Positions 34,667 to 44,644 of a stretch of DNA of 64,000 nt are shown here, piece after piece; within the stretch, counting starts at the first letter, position 1, and each line of letters opens with the position of its first letter. The translations under genes and the position numbers were made by a program. The notes beneath the pieces are model-generated. The model saw nothing but the letters and a program-made list of their open reading frames with translations. It ran no database searches and was not told the DNA's origin. The stretch is from Sulfurovum sp. (GTDB lineage: Bacteria; Campylobacterota; Campylobacteria; Campylobacterales; Sulfurovaceae). The stretch is taken from assembly GCA_027049035.1 (NCBI GenBank), contig JALTVI010000018.1, forward strand, positions 1-64,000. The letters are read 5' to 3'.

Positions 34667-36484
34667 ATGCAAAAAATCAAAAACATCGCTGTTATCGCAC
34701 ACGTCGACCACGGCAAGACCACCCTGGTAGACGAGCTTCTCCAGCAATCGGGTACATTCGCTGCCCACCAGCAGGTAGACGAGCGTGTCATGGACAGCAA
34801 TGACATCGAAAAAGAGAGAGGGATTACCATCCTCTCCAAGAACACCGCCATCACCTACGGCGACCACAAGATCAACATTATCGACACCCCGGGCCACGCT
34901 GACTTCGGCGGCGAGGTAGAGCGTGTCCTGAAGATGGTCGACGGCGTTTTGATGCTCGTCGATGCACAGGAGGGTGTCATGCCTCAGACCAAGTTCGTTC
35001 TCAAAAAGGCGATCGAACTTGGTCTCGTTCCCGTTGTCGTCATCAACAAGATCGACAAGGACGGTGCTGAGCCCGACCGTGTACTTGATGAGATGTTCGA
35101 CCTGCTTGTCGCACTCGATGCGAACGAAGAGCAGCTTGAGTTCCCGGTACTCTACGCAGCGGCACGTGACGGGTATGCCAAGTGGAACCTCGAAGATGAG
35201 AACAAGGATATGACACCGCTCTTTGAAGCGATTTTGGAGAAGGTTCCCTACCCTGAAGGCTCACCTGACAACCCGACACAGGCACAGGTTTTCACACTCG
35301 ACAGTGACAACTTTGTCGGACGTATCGGGATTACCCGTATCTTCAACGGCAAGGTGAAGAAGGGCGATGAGTATATGCTGGTCAAGGCTGATGGCGAGAA
35401 GGTAAAATCACGTGTCAGCAAACTGATCGGATTCAAGGGGCTTGACCGTATCGAGATCGAGGAGGCTGAAGCGGGTGACATTGTCGCGATTGCAGGATTC
35501 TCCGATATCGACGTAGGTGACTCTATCTGTGATCCGAATAACCCCGTACCGCTCGATCCGATGCATGTCGAAGAGCCTACCCTCTCTGTCATCATGTCGG
35601 TAAATGACGGTCCTCTGGCAGGAACAGAAGGGAAACACGTCACCTCCAACAAGATCCGCGAGCGTCTTGAAAAAGAGATGGAGACCAACATCGCCATGCG
35701 TATGGAACCGATGGGAGATGCCTCTTTCAAAGTTTCCGGCCGTGGTGAGCTTCAGATCGGTATTCTGGCAGAGAATATGAGACGTGAAGGGTTCGAGTTC
35801 CTGCTGGCGCGTCCGGAAGTTGTCGTCAAGGAAGAGAACGGCGTGAAGATGGAGCCGTTCGAGCACCTTGTTGTCGACGTTCCCGAAGAGTTCCAGGGTG
35901 TTGCCATTGAGAAACTCGGGAAGCGTAAAGCGGAGATGACAAGTCTCACACCGATGCCTGACGGTACGGTACGTATCGAGTTTGAAATTCCTGCACGCGG
36001 GCTCATCGGTTTCCGTTCGGAATTCCTGACCGATACCAAGGGGGAGGGAATTATGAACCACTCTTTCCTGGAGTACAGACCCTACACCGGTACGGTTGTC
36101 AGCCGAACACCGGGTGCACTCATCTCCATGGATGACGGTGAAGCGGTTGCCTTCTCCATCTTCAACCTTCAGGCACGCGGAACGCTCTTTATCAAGCCGC
36201 AGGACAAGGTCTACAACGGCATGGTCATCGGTGAATCGGCACGTCCGGGAGACCTTGAAGTCAACCCGCTCAAGGGTAAGCAGCTGACGAACATGCGTAC
36301 TTCCGGTGCGGATGATGCGATTAAACTGGTACCGCCAAGAGAGATGTCTCTGGAGATTGCGATGGAGTGGATCGAAGATGACGAACTTATCGAAGTGACC
36401 CCTGAGAGCATCCGTATCAGAAAGAAGCACCTCGACCCGGCGATGCGTAAACGTGTTCAGAGAGACAAGAAGAACGCGAAATAG
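34667..36484 (+). CDS. typA: Translational GTPase TypA/BipA
   Basis: 605 residues. The G domain shows [36 protein letters not shown] and [17 protein letters not shown]-like domains II, III and V follow, then the BipA-specific C-terminal domain ending [21 protein letters not shown]. It binds ribosomes and helps assembly and stress adaptation. It is preceded by a 224-bp spacer holding element copy A; an AGGA site lies before the ATG. Confidence 0.96.
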   Translation: MQKIKNIAVIAHVDHGKTTLVDELLQQSGTFAAHQQVDERVMDSNDIEKERGITILSKNTAITYGDHKINIIDTPGHADFGGEVERVLKMVDGVLMLVDAQEGVMPQTKFVLKKAIELGLVPVVVINKIDKDGAEPDRVLDEMFDLLVALDANEEQLEFPVLYAAARDGYAKWNLEDENKDMTPLFEAILEKVPYPEGSPDNPTQAQVFTLDSDNFVGRIGITRIFNGKVKKGDEYMLVKADGEKVKSRVSKLIGFKGLDRIEIEEAEAGDIVAIAGFSDIDVGDSICDPNNPVPLDPMHVEEPTLSVIMSVNDGPLAGTEGKHVTSNKIRERLEKEMETNIAMRMEPMGDASFKVSGRGELQIGILAENMRREGFEFLLARPEVVVKEENGVKMEPFEHLVVDVPEEFQGVAIEKLGKRKAEMTSLTPMPDGTVRIEFEIPARGLIGFRSEFLTDTKGEGIMNHSFLEYRPYTGTVVSRTPGALISMDDGEAVAFSIFNLQARGTLFIKPQDKVYNGMVIGESARPGDLEVNPLKGKQLTNMRTSGADDAIKLVPPREMSLEIAMEWIEDDELIEVTPESIRIRKKHLDPAMRKRVQRDKKNAK

Positions 36485-36543
36485 GTTTTTTATCAAAGTT
36501 TCGATAAAATCACCCAATTTTATTTAATGTAAAAAGGATAACT

Positions 36544-37836
36544 GTGAAAGTTGAAGTAAAGAAGATTGACGATGCAAATGTATCGGTAAACGGCGAGATC
36601 GAGCAGAGTGTTATCGATATGAATGTTGACAGACTTGCCAGAGAAGCGGGCAAGCAGATGAAAGTGGACGGTTTCAGAAAAGGGAAAGTACCGCCGGCAG
36701 TCGTAAAGAAACTGCATGGTGACAAACTGCAGCAGGATGCCGAAGCGGATGCACTCAAAGCGCTGATTGATCTTGGTGTCTCCCAGGCAGGTATTGAAAA
36801 AACCGATATCATCGGTGAGCCGAACTTCAAAAAGTATGACAAGCAAGAGGGGAAGATCGATGTAGAGCTCGAGATTTCTCTGAGACCTGTTGTCGATACC
36901 AAAGGGTATGAGAAAGCGGTTCCTGCTTTTGAAAAGCCTGAAGCAACAGACGAAGAAGTTGAAGCAAAACTCGAAGAGATCGCCCAGCAGCAGGGAACAC
37001 TGCAGAAGATCAAGCGCAAGCGTATGGTCAGAGACGGTGACACAGTACTCATCGACTTCGAAGGTTTCCTCGACGGAGAGCCTTTCGAGGGCGGCAAAGC
37101 TGAGAAGTTCGCACTCAAGATCGGTTCCGGGCAGTTTATTCCGGGCTTCGAAGACCAGATCATCGGTATGAAGTATGATGAAGAGAAAGAGATCAAGGTC
37201 ACTTTCCCTGAAGAATACCAGTCGAAAGATCTCGCCGGAAAAGAGGCGACTTTCAAAGTAAAGCTTCACGAGATCCAGGAGCAGGTACCTGCCGAGATCA
37301 ACGACGAGCTGGCACAGAAGCTCCTCAATGACGAAAAGGCGACTGTAGAGACACTCAAAGAGAGACTCAAAGATCAGATTGTCAACGAAAAACTCTCCAA
37401 ACTCTACCAGGAAGAGCTTAAGCCGAAACTGGTAGAAGCACTGGTTGAAGCGTTCGACTTCGCACTGCCGAACAATATCGTTGAGCAGGAGATTGACCAG
37501 AAGATCAACGCGAAAGCGAGAGAGATGAGCGAAGAGGAGCTTAAAACCTATCAGGAGAACCCAGAAAAGGTAGAGGAGCTGCGTGAAGAGGTCAGAGAAG
37601 ATGCTGAGAAGTCAGTCAAAGCAACTTTTATTGTCGATGCACTGGCAAAAGAGCTGGGCATCACTGTAGACGATCAGGAAGTCTCACAGGCGATCTACTA
37701 CGAAGCGATGATGAGCGGTCAGGACCCTCAGGCGATCATCAAGTACTACCAGGAGAACAATCTACTTCCTGCAGTCAAGATGGGAATGATCGAAGACAAG
37801 CTCTTTGGAAAACTCCTCGGATTCGACGAGAAGTAA
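36544..37836 (+). CDS. tig: Trigger factor
   Basis: 430 residues, GTG start behind AAAAAGGA. The N-terminal ribosome-binding signature is in the GFRKGKVPPAVVKK region. A central FKBP-type prolyl isomerase (GDTVLIDFEGFLDGEPFEGGKAEKFALKIGSGQFIPGFEDQIIGM) and a helical C-terminal chaperone arm follow. It catches nascent chains at the ribosome exit. It is followed by clpP and def, a common Campylobacterota order. Confidence 0.96.
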   Translation: MKVEVKKIDDANVSVNGEIEQSVIDMNVDRLAREAGKQMKVDGFRKGKVPPAVVKKLHGDKLQQDAEADALKALIDLGVSQAGIEKTDIIGEPNFKKYDKQEGKIDVELEISLRPVVDTKGYEKAVPAFEKPEATDEEVEAKLEEIAQQQGTLQKIKRKRMVRDGDTVLIDFEGFLDGEPFEGGKAEKFALKIGSGQFIPGFEDQIIGMKYDEEKEIKVTFPEEYQSKDLAGKEATFKVKLHEIQEQVPAEINDELAQKLLNDEKATVETLKERLKDQIVNEKLSKLYQEELKPKLVEALVEAFDFALPNNIVEQEIDQKINAKAREMSEEELKTYQENPEKVEELREEVREDAEKSVKATFIVDALAKELGITVDDQEVSQAIYYEAMMSGQDPQAIIKYYQENNLLPAVKMGMIEDKLFGKLLGFDEK

Positions 37837-37888
37837 GCCTGCCGGCAGGCCGTTAACCGGCCGCCGCTTCCCATTAATCTTTTTTTTG
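37837..37888 (+). terminator. GC-rich hairpins then T-run after tig
   Basis: GCCTGCCGGCAGGC (37837-37850) is a perfect palindrome directly after the tig stop, followed by GGCCG-TTAA-CCGGCC and, about 20 bases later, eight T residues (37880-37887). The distance between stem and T-run is long for a classical terminator, so it may attenuate rather than stop. Confidence 0.4.
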
Positions 37889-37941
37889 TATATTCTTTAC
37901 ATATTAAATCACTTTGATTCCATCCATATAAAGGCAAACCA

Positions 37942-38529
37942 ATGAGTTACATCCCTTACGTAGTAGAACAGACCGGAAGAGGCGAGCGCAGCTACGATAT
38001 CTATTCGAGACTCCTCAAAGACCGTATCATTATGCTAAGCGGCGAGATCAACGATGCTGTCGCCTCTTCGATTGTTGCACAGCTGCTCTTTCTTGAAGCG
38101 CAGGATCCGGACAAGGATATCTACTTCTACATCAACTCCCCGGGCGGTGTGATCACCAGCGGCTTCTCCATCTTCGATACGATGAACTACATCAAGCCCG
38201 ATATTGTCACTATCTGTATCGGCCAGGCGGCTTCGATGGGTGCGTTCCTGCTGGCTTCGGGTACGGACGGCAAGCGTTACGCGCTGCCCAACGCCCGTAT
38301 TATGATCCACCAGCCCCTTGGCGGTGCACAGGGTCAGGCGACGGATATCCTCATTCAGGCTGAAGAGATCAAGCGCCTCAAAGATACGCTCAACCACATT
38401 CTCGCTGAGAAGACCGGCAAGAAGGTCAAACAGATCGAAAAAGATACCGACAGAGACAACTTCATGTCTGCCAAAGAGGCGGTGGAGTACGGTCTGATCG
38501 ACCAGGTTCTGACCAAGAGCTTTACATAA
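37942..38529 (+). CDS. clpP: ATP-dependent Clp protease proteolytic subunit
   Basis: 195 residues. The catalytic Ser lies in [14 protein letters not shown], the His in [17 protein letters not shown] and the Asp in [11 protein letters not shown]. Start [25 protein letters not shown] is typical. It forms a 14-subunit chamber that degrades proteins fed by ClpX or ClpA. It is 12 bp upstream of def. Confidence 0.97.
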   Translation: MSYIPYVVEQTGRGERSYDIYSRLLKDRIIMLSGEINDAVASSIVAQLLFLEAQDPDKDIYFYINSPGGVITSGFSIFDTMNYIKPDIVTICIGQAASMGAFLLASGTDGKRYALPNARIMIHQPLGGAQGQATDILIQAEEIKRLKDTLNHILAEKTGKKVKQIEKDTDRDNFMSAKEAVEYGLIDQVLTKSFT

Positions 38530-38541
38530 CCGGAGGCAGAT

Positions 38542-39069
38542 ATGGTCAGAGAGATTGTTGTCTATCCCGACAAGCGTCTGAAGCAGGTCTCCAAGCCTGT
38601 TGAGAGCTTCGATGAGGAGCTTCATACCCTGCTTGACGATATGTACGATACGATGCGTGCAAAGAACGGTGTAGGACTTGCCGCCATTCAGGTGGGTGTC
38701 GACAAGCGTGTGCTCATCATCAATATTCCGCTTGAAGATATCCCCGAAGGCGAAGATGAGCAGCCGCGCGAAAACACGCTTGAGATGATCAACCCCGTCA
38801 TTGTCGAAAAGGACGGCTCTACCAAGTTTCAGGAGGGGTGCCTTTCGGTTCCCGGCATCTACGAAGAGGTGGAGCGCGCCAAGCATGTCAAGGTCGAATA
38901 CTTCGATCGCCACGGCGAAAAGCATGTCATCGAAGATGACGACTTCCTCGCTATCGCGATGCAGCATGAGATCGACCACCTTGAGGGGCGTGTATTCATC
39001 GAGAAACTCTCTTTCATCAAACGCAAGAAGTTTGAAAAAGAGTGGAAAAAGCGCAAGAAAGCTTCATAG
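38542..39069 (+). CDS. def: Peptide deformylase
   Basis: 175 residues with the three family motifs: GVGLAAIQVG, EGCLSVPG (metal-binding Cys) and QHEIDHLEG (HExxH-type metal and catalytic residues). It removes the formyl group from new proteins, cooperating with trigger factor encoded just upstream. An acidic insert (EDIPEGEDEQPRE) after residue 60 is common in this class. A terminator follows. Confidence 0.97.
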   Translation: MVREIVVYPDKRLKQVSKPVESFDEELHTLLDDMYDTMRAKNGVGLAAIQVGVDKRVLIINIPLEDIPEGEDEQPRENTLEMINPVIVEKDGSTKFQEGCLSVPGIYEEVERAKHVKVEYFDRHGEKHVIEDDDFLAIAMQHEIDHLEGRVFIEKLSFIKRKKFEKEWKKRKKAS

Positions 39070-39075
39070 CTTAAC

Positions 39076-39107
39076 GGCGTACATCCGGTACGCCACCAAT
39101 TTTCTTA
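39076..39107 (+). terminator. Intrinsic terminator after def
   Basis: GGCGTAC-ATCCG-GTACGCC (39076-39094) is a perfect 7-bp stem with a 5-base loop, followed by ACCAATTTTCTT. It would end the tig-clpP-def transcription unit, 6 bp after the def stop. Confidence 0.65.
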
Positions 39108-39129
39108 AACTATAAAAACTCTTAGAAAC

Positions 39130-39426
39130 TCACGCAGTTTCAAGCACAGGCACACTCTCAATCTTTTCCGATGCTTTCTCATATGCCTTGTAGAGGTCGT
39201 AATTGTCCTGCAGGTTCATCCAAAACTGCGCTGTTGTACCAAAATAACGAGCGAGCTTGAGTGCCATAAGTGCTGAGATGCCTCTCTTTTCATTATAGAG
39301 CTCACTGATAGTTTTGATACCTACACCGAGATCTTTTGCCATCTTTGCCTGTGTCAGCGAGAGCGGTTGGGCAAACTCCTCTTTGAGGATGATGCCGGGA
39401 TGGGTCGATGGTCTTACCTCTGTCAT
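39130..39426 (-). CDS. higA: HigA-family antitoxin
   Basis: 98 residues. An XRE helix-turn-helix (LSLTQAKMAKDLGVGIKTISELYNEKRGISALMALKLARYFGT) preceded by HPGIILKEEF, the HigA/VapI opening. It should bind HigB and repress its own promoter. It lies 11 bp after the toxin gene, in the toxin-first order typical of higBA. Confidence 0.9.
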   Translation of the reverse strand: MTEVRPSTHPGIILKEEFAQPLSLTQAKMAKDLGVGIKTISELYNEKRGISALMALKLARYFGTTAQFWMNLQDNYDLYKAYEKASEKIESVPVLETA

Positions 39427-39437
39427 GGAAAACTCCT

Positions 39438-39718
39438 TTAATGATAGTCTGTGATGTGTACATCGTAGGCATTGCCGTTGTGAAAACGAAATACCAGACG
39501 AAACTGTTTGTTGATACGTATGCTCATAAAACCCGTATAGTTACCCTTGAGTTCTTCGAGATGATTGGAGGGCGGTGACTTCAGATCGCGCTTCTCCTCT
39601 GCAGCTTCCAGCATATCTAACTTGATTTTTGCCCGTGTATGAATATCGGGAGGGAACTTTCTGCGCGACGGTTCCAGAATATCTTTTCGGTCTCTTTGCA
39701 TCGAAAGGATTTAATCAT
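39438..39718 (-). pseudogene. higB: HigB-family toxin gene, frameshifted near its start
   Basis: The body (RRKFPPDIHTRAKIKLDML ... GFMSIRINKQFRLVFRF ... DVHITDYH) is a HigB/RelE-type mRNA interferase. The expected N-terminus, MIKSFRCKETEKIF, is present from the ATG at 39718 but in another reading frame and runs into a stop. One missing base around 39670-39680 explains this: adding one restores 93 residues, close to the usual 92. An in-frame ATG at 39701 could still make an 87-residue protein with a wrong N-terminus. It may be inactive, a sequencing error, or frameshift-regulated. Confidence 0.75.
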
Positions 39719-39738
39719 ATAGTTATATTATCACTATA
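39718..39738. promoter_or_regulatory. Candidate HigA operator
   Basis: TATAGT (39718-39723) and ACTATA (39733-39738) form a perfect inverted repeat with a 9-base centre, overlapping the original higB start codon and an AT-rich promoter-like stretch. HigA-type repressors bind short inverted repeats at this position. The function is inferred. Confidence 0.5.
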
Positions 39739-39824
39739 CGATAATAATGTCAAGAAAAAGTACAAAATATGACAATATGACATATTTTTAATACGTATAC
39801 TTTCCCGTTTTGCATAATAACGGT

Positions 39825-41411
39825 ATGAATGCGAAAGAGAACAAAACACAGACAAAACGGGTCAAGGTAAAAGAGAAGCCTAAAGAGGAGGCGATTGTCA
39901 ACCGGCTGCTGTGTGCCACGCTGGAGGGTGTCAACGCACAGGTGGTGGAGGTGGAAGCGACCTTCACCAAAGGTCTGCCGGGCTTTGCGGTGGTGGGTCT
40001 TGCCAGTTCGGACATTCAGGAGGCGAAGGAGCGGGTCAAGTCCGCACTGCTGACGAATGACTTTGTCTTTCCTCCGCTGAAAATAACGATAGGGCTCGCA
40101 CCCTCGGAGCTGCGTAAATCTGGAAGTCAGTTTGACCTGCCCCTTGCACTCTTGATAGCACTGAACAAAAAAGCCTTTGACGAACCGGAGCTCTATGTCT
40201 TTGGCGAACTGGGACTGGACGGACGCATCAAGAGCTCTTCGATGCTCTTTCCGCTCATTCTTTCACTCAAGCAGCAGGGGCGTATCAAAAAGGCTATCGT
40301 CCCCAAAGAGGCGATGGCATCACTCAAACACATCTCCGGTGTGGCCTTCATCCCTGTTGAGACGCTCAGCGAAGCCATCGGGCTGATGCAGAGAGGAACG
40401 CTTGACGCAGAGACGACTCGGTTTGACTACAAGGCACAACAGGCAGAAGTCGATGGTGTACCCTACTATTTCGATACCGACTATGCAGTGGATTTTGCCG
40501 ACGTCAAGGGGCAGATGGTCGCCAAGCGTGCCGCACTCATCGCTGCAGCAGGGATGCACAATCTCTTTATGGAAGGCAACCCCGGATGTGGCAAGAGTAT
40601 GATTGCCAAGCGGCTGTGTGACATTCTTCCGCCGGTGAGCGAAACAGAGCTTCTGGGCATTGCAAAGCACCAGTTTCTGGACGGTCAGACACCGACCTTC
40701 ACGCCCAAAAGACCGTTTCGATCACCGCACCATACGGCGACATCGGCATCCATCTTCGGCGGCGGTTCGGGTACCGCTAAAATCGGCGAAGTGGCATTGG
40801 CCCACCACGGACTGCTTTTTTTCGATGAAGTACCCCACTTCTCCAAACAGGTACTCGAAGCGATGCGTGAACCGCTGCAGGACCGCAGGGTGCTCATATC
40901 GAGGGTAAACAGCAAGGTAGAGTACGAAGCGGACATCATGTTCGTCGCCGCACAAAACCCCTGTCCCTGCGGCAATCTACTCTCCAAAAACCCTGCAAAG
41001 GTGTGTCGCTGCTCCGAGGTGGAGATCAAACGCTACAAAAACAAGCTCTCAGACCCTTTTCTCGACCGTATAGACCTCTTTGTCGTGATGCAGGAGGTGA
41101 CGCAGAGCGACAAGAGCGATGTCACTTCAAAAATGATGCACGAAGCGGTACTGAAAGCCTTTGTTCGCCAGAAGCAAAGAGGCCAGCGGCACCTCAACGG
41201 AAAACTGAGTGAAGAGGAGATAGAGCACTACTGTGTATTGAGTGCCGATGCACAAAAGATTCTTCAAAGCGCTGTCGAGAAGTTTGCCCTCTCCCACAGA
41301 AGCATCGCCTCCATCAGGAAAGTGGCACGAACGATCGCCGACATTGAGGGGCATGAGCAGATAGAAAAGCGTGATATGCTTGAAGCGTTGAGTTATCGTA
41401 GAAGAAAATAG
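39825..41411 (+). CDS. YifB/ComM-family Mg-chelatase-like AAA ATPase
   Basis: 528 residues from the ATG at 39825; no strong ribosome site is visible. An N-terminal Lon-protease-like S5 fold (GLPGFAVVGLASSDIQEAKERVKSAL) is followed by the AAA domain: GNPGCGKSMIAKRL (Walker A), LLFFDEVPHF (Walker B), AAQNPCPCGN with the family's zinc-like Cys pairs, and a C-terminal helical domain (SHRSIASIRKVARTIADIEG). ComM is a branch-migration helicase acting in natural transformation; the same role is likely. Confidence 0.92.
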   Translation: MNAKENKTQTKRVKVKEKPKEEAIVNRLLCATLEGVNAQVVEVEATFTKGLPGFAVVGLASSDIQEAKERVKSALLTNDFVFPPLKITIGLAPSELRKSGSQFDLPLALLIALNKKAFDEPELYVFGELGLDGRIKSSSMLFPLILSLKQQGRIKKAIVPKEAMASLKHISGVAFIPVETLSEAIGLMQRGTLDAETTRFDYKAQQAEVDGVPYYFDTDYAVDFADVKGQMVAKRAALIAAAGMHNLFMEGNPGCGKSMIAKRLCDILPPVSETELLGIAKHQFLDGQTPTFTPKRPFRSPHHTATSASIFGGGSGTAKIGEVALAHHGLLFFDEVPHFSKQVLEAMREPLQDRRVLISRVNSKVEYEADIMFVAAQNPCPCGNLLSKNPAKVCRCSEVEIKRYKNKLSDPFLDRIDLFVVMQEVTQSDKSDVTSKMMHEAVLKAFVRQKQRGQRHLNGKLSEEEIEHYCVLSADAQKILQSAVEKFALSHRSIASIRKVARTIADIEGHEQIEKRDMLEALSYRRRK

Positions 41412-41471
41412 AAACAGGGACTTCCAATTCCCGGCAGCGTAATGTGCCGGAGCTGTCTGGAAGCGGAGTGG

Positions 41472-42446
41472 TTAGATAGGAAGCACTCTGATGTTCGGGT
41501 CGAGCTTCTCTTTGAGAATGTTCTCGATGGCGAAGAGCGTCCCTGTGCTTGAACTTGCACAGCCGCTGCAGGCACCGAGGTAGCGGATGTAGATGTCGAT
41601 GTGCTCACCGTTCTCTTTGATGTCCAGAATCTCCATATCACCGCCGTCCATAATGAGCATCTGACGGATGTTTTCGTCGATGACCTTGTCGACCGCTTTG
41701 ATCTTCTGAACGATGGTCATCTCTTTGAACGAGCCTGCACCGCCGCTTTCGTTGCCGATGGTCGCAGCTGCCGCCATCTTCTCTTTTTCGTACTCTTCAA
41801 GCAGGTCGACAAGGTAGATGTCCTTCTCTTCGTGGCCGCCAGGTTTGATACACGATTTACAGAAGGCTCCGGCCTTGGTGTAGTCGGTGATCTGCTCGAC
41901 AGTGGTGAGGTCATTGAGACGGATCACTTCACGCAGTGTCGAGAGGCTGACACGGGCACATTCACAGACGATGATATCCTCTTCAAACGACTCCATATCG
42001 ACCCCCTTGTACTGTGCTGCGGCTTTCTTGATGACATCGTAAGCCATAACCGAACAGTGCATCTTCTGAGGCGGAACGGCAGGGGTGTCCGGTTCGTCAC
42101 GCATCGCTTTTTCAACATCGATGTTGGTGATCTTTACTGCTTCATCGACCGTTTTGCCCTTACAGAGCTCTGCCATGGTGTCTGAGGAGGCGATCGCCGT
42201 TCCACAGCCGAAACTTTTGAACTTGCTCTCCAGAATCACATCGGTCTTCGGATCAACCGCCCAGTAGAGACGCACCGCATCCCCGCAGCTCTCCGCGCCG
42301 AAGTCCGCAACGATAAGCTTCGCGCCCATCGCCTCTGCCTGCTCTTCTGTAATCTCACCCATATTCTTCGGGTTGTTCATCAACTCTGTTACTTTATTGC
42401 TGTACTCATCCCAGATGGTACCGCCGATCAAACTGTCAAATCCCAT
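41472..42446 (-). CDS. nifU: NifU-type iron-sulfur scaffold
   Basis: 324 residues in three parts. An IscU-like scaffold has Cys in ESCGDAV, FGCGTA and MHCSVM. A middle BFD-like [2Fe-2S] domain has CECARVSLSTLREVI and FCKSCIKPGG. A C-terminal Nfu domain has GACSGCASS. NifU accepts sulfur from NifS and builds clusters; in epsilonproteobacteria NifSU serves general cluster assembly rather than nitrogen fixation. It lies 82 bp after nifS, with a 7-bp tandem repeat in the gap. Confidence 0.95.
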   Translation of the reverse strand: MGFDSLIGGTIWDEYSNKVTELMNNPKNMGEITEEQAEAMGAKLIVADFGAESCGDAVRLYWAVDPKTDVILESKFKSFGCGTAIASSDTMAELCKGKTVDEAVKITNIDVEKAMRDEPDTPAVPPQKMHCSVMAYDVIKKAAAQYKGVDMESFEEDIIVCECARVSLSTLREVIRLNDLTTVEQITDYTKAGAFCKSCIKPGGHEEKDIYLVDLLEEYEKEKMAAAATIGNESGGAGSFKEMTIVQKIKAVDKVIDENIRQMLIMDGGDMEILDIKENGEHIDIYIRYLGACSGCASSSTGTLFAIENILKEKLDPNIRVLPI

Positions 42447-42507
42447 AATACTTCCTTTATAAAATCTTTATTATTCTTGACAAAGGTTTCTTTGTCATGT
42501 TACTGTT

Positions 42508-42528
42508 CTTAACTCTTAACTCTTAACT
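42508..42528. repeat. 7-bp tandem repeat between nifS and nifU
   Basis: Three perfect copies of CTTAACT directly abut the nifS stop codon (42529). The unit shares phase and composition with the arrays at 45271-45305 and 54596-54728. Confidence 0.85.
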
Positions 42529-43758
<1,230 letters not shown>

Positions 43759-43770
43759 CTAATTATTTTT

Positions 43771-43795
43771 AATTAGGACTAATTTGGTCCGAATT
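43771..43795. promoter_or_regulatory. Inverted repeat upstream of nifS (Rrf2/IscR-like)
   Basis: AATTAGGAC-TAATTTG-GTCCGAATT: 9-bp arms with one mismatch and a 7-base centre, 40 bp before the nifS start. The GGACTAAtttgGTCC core resembles sites of Rrf2/IscR iron-sulfur regulators. No such gene is in the window, so assignment rests on form and position. Confidence 0.55.
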
Positions 43796-43931
43796 GACTT
43801 GTCTGAATCATACGCTCTTTTGCTTAAGTTAAGATAAAATGAAAGCTAAATAAGATAAAAAACCTCTGAATTAAAATTTTTGGTTAATTTTTTGGGACTA
43901 TAATGGTTTATGATTGATGTCTGAAAGGTAT

Positions 43932-44015
43932 GGTTTCACCCGATAGCTCTGGCAGTCGCAAACGGCAGAGCCGCCCTACGGGTTGGGTGCTCCTTTGTCG
44001 CTATCGGGTGAAACC
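43932..44015 (-). repeat. 84-nt structured repeat element, copy B
   Basis: Inverted second copy of the 34466-34549 element, between divergent nifS and the SpoIIAA-like gene. Ends GGTTTCACCCGATAGC/GCTATCGGGTGAAACC pair perfectly over 16 bp. Relative to copy A, pair 9-76 changes T-A to C-G and pair 43-53 changes T-A to C-G. On the plus strand it ends 39 bp before the ATG at 44055; on the minus strand it lies 200 bp before nifS. Confidence 0.8.
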
Positions 44016-44054
44016 ATCTTCGGTGAATTCAATTACTATTACAAAGGATAACCA

Positions 44055-44441
44055 ATGGCAGCAAAAATCAAAGAACACGGCATAGGCATCGCGATCAAAC
44101 GTGCACAGAAGCGTCTTTTCATCGAAGTGACGATGATCGGGAAGCTGACACACGAAGATTATGAAGTCTTTGTTCCTTTCATCGACAAGGCACTCAAAGA
44201 GGCCAAGGGACTTGAAGTGGATATGCTTGTGGATATGCGCAATTTCAAAGGCTGGGAACTCAAAGCAGCGTGGGATGATATGAAGTTTGGTCTCAAACAT
44301 CGCAACAGTTTTGACAAAATGGCGATCGTAGGCGACAAGAAGTGGGAAGAGATTTCGGTGAAGATGTTTGCCCATATGATGAAAGGCAAGACAAAGTTCT
44401 TCAAAGATCGCCAGAAAGCGCTGGCGTGGCTATTGAAATAG
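44055..44441 (+). CDS. SpoIIAA-like STAS-fold protein
   Basis: 128 residues matching the SpoIIAA-like family (PF11964): VTMIGKLTHEDYEVFVPFIDKAL, VDMLVDMRNFKGWELKAAWDDMKFGLKH, KMAIVGDKKWEEISVKMF and a C-terminal ALAWLLK. The fold is STAS-like, but the family lacks the conserved phosphorylated Ser context of anti-anti-sigma factors and its role is not established. It is alone, with copy B of the 84-nt element just upstream. Its TAG stop is part of TAGGGTGCGT, also found at both ends of the palindromic element downstream. Confidence 0.85.
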   Translation: MAAKIKEHGIGIAIKRAQKRLFIEVTMIGKLTHEDYEVFVPFIDKALKEAKGLEVDMLVDMRNFKGWELKAAWDDMKFGLKHRNSFDKMAIVGDKKWEEISVKMFAHMMKGKTKFFKDRQKALAWLLK

Positions 44442-44508
44442 GGTGCGTTTCTCTTTTTCCAGTATTTCACATCACCTGATGAACCCCGGGAGATATGGAT
44501 TTGCTACA

Positions 44509-44600
44509 GTAGGGTGCGTAACCACGCACCTTTGAAACATATGGTGATAGCAACGTTATTTTTGATAAACGGTTTGAAGGTGTGTGAATACGCACCCTAC
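44509..44600. mobile_element. 92-bp MITE-like palindromic element
   Basis: Perfect 12-bp terminal inverted repeats GTAGGGTGCGTA (44509-44520) and TACGCACCCTAC (44589-44600), with imperfect inner arms (CACGCACCTTTGAAAC against GGTTTGAAGGTGTGTG). It has no coding capacity. A further TAGGGTGCGT lies at 44439-44448. Similar GTAGGGTGCGT-ended palindromes are scattered in many bacterial genomes; a clear target duplication is not seen. Confidence 0.6.
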
Positions 44601-44644
44601 GCAAGATAAACTTTTATCGTTTGTTGTCCCCGCAGGAGCGCTTG

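Noticed and set aside
35408-36517. 369-codon open frame on the minus strand
   Set aside because: Antisense to typA; composition is Arg/His-rich as expected for a shadow frame.
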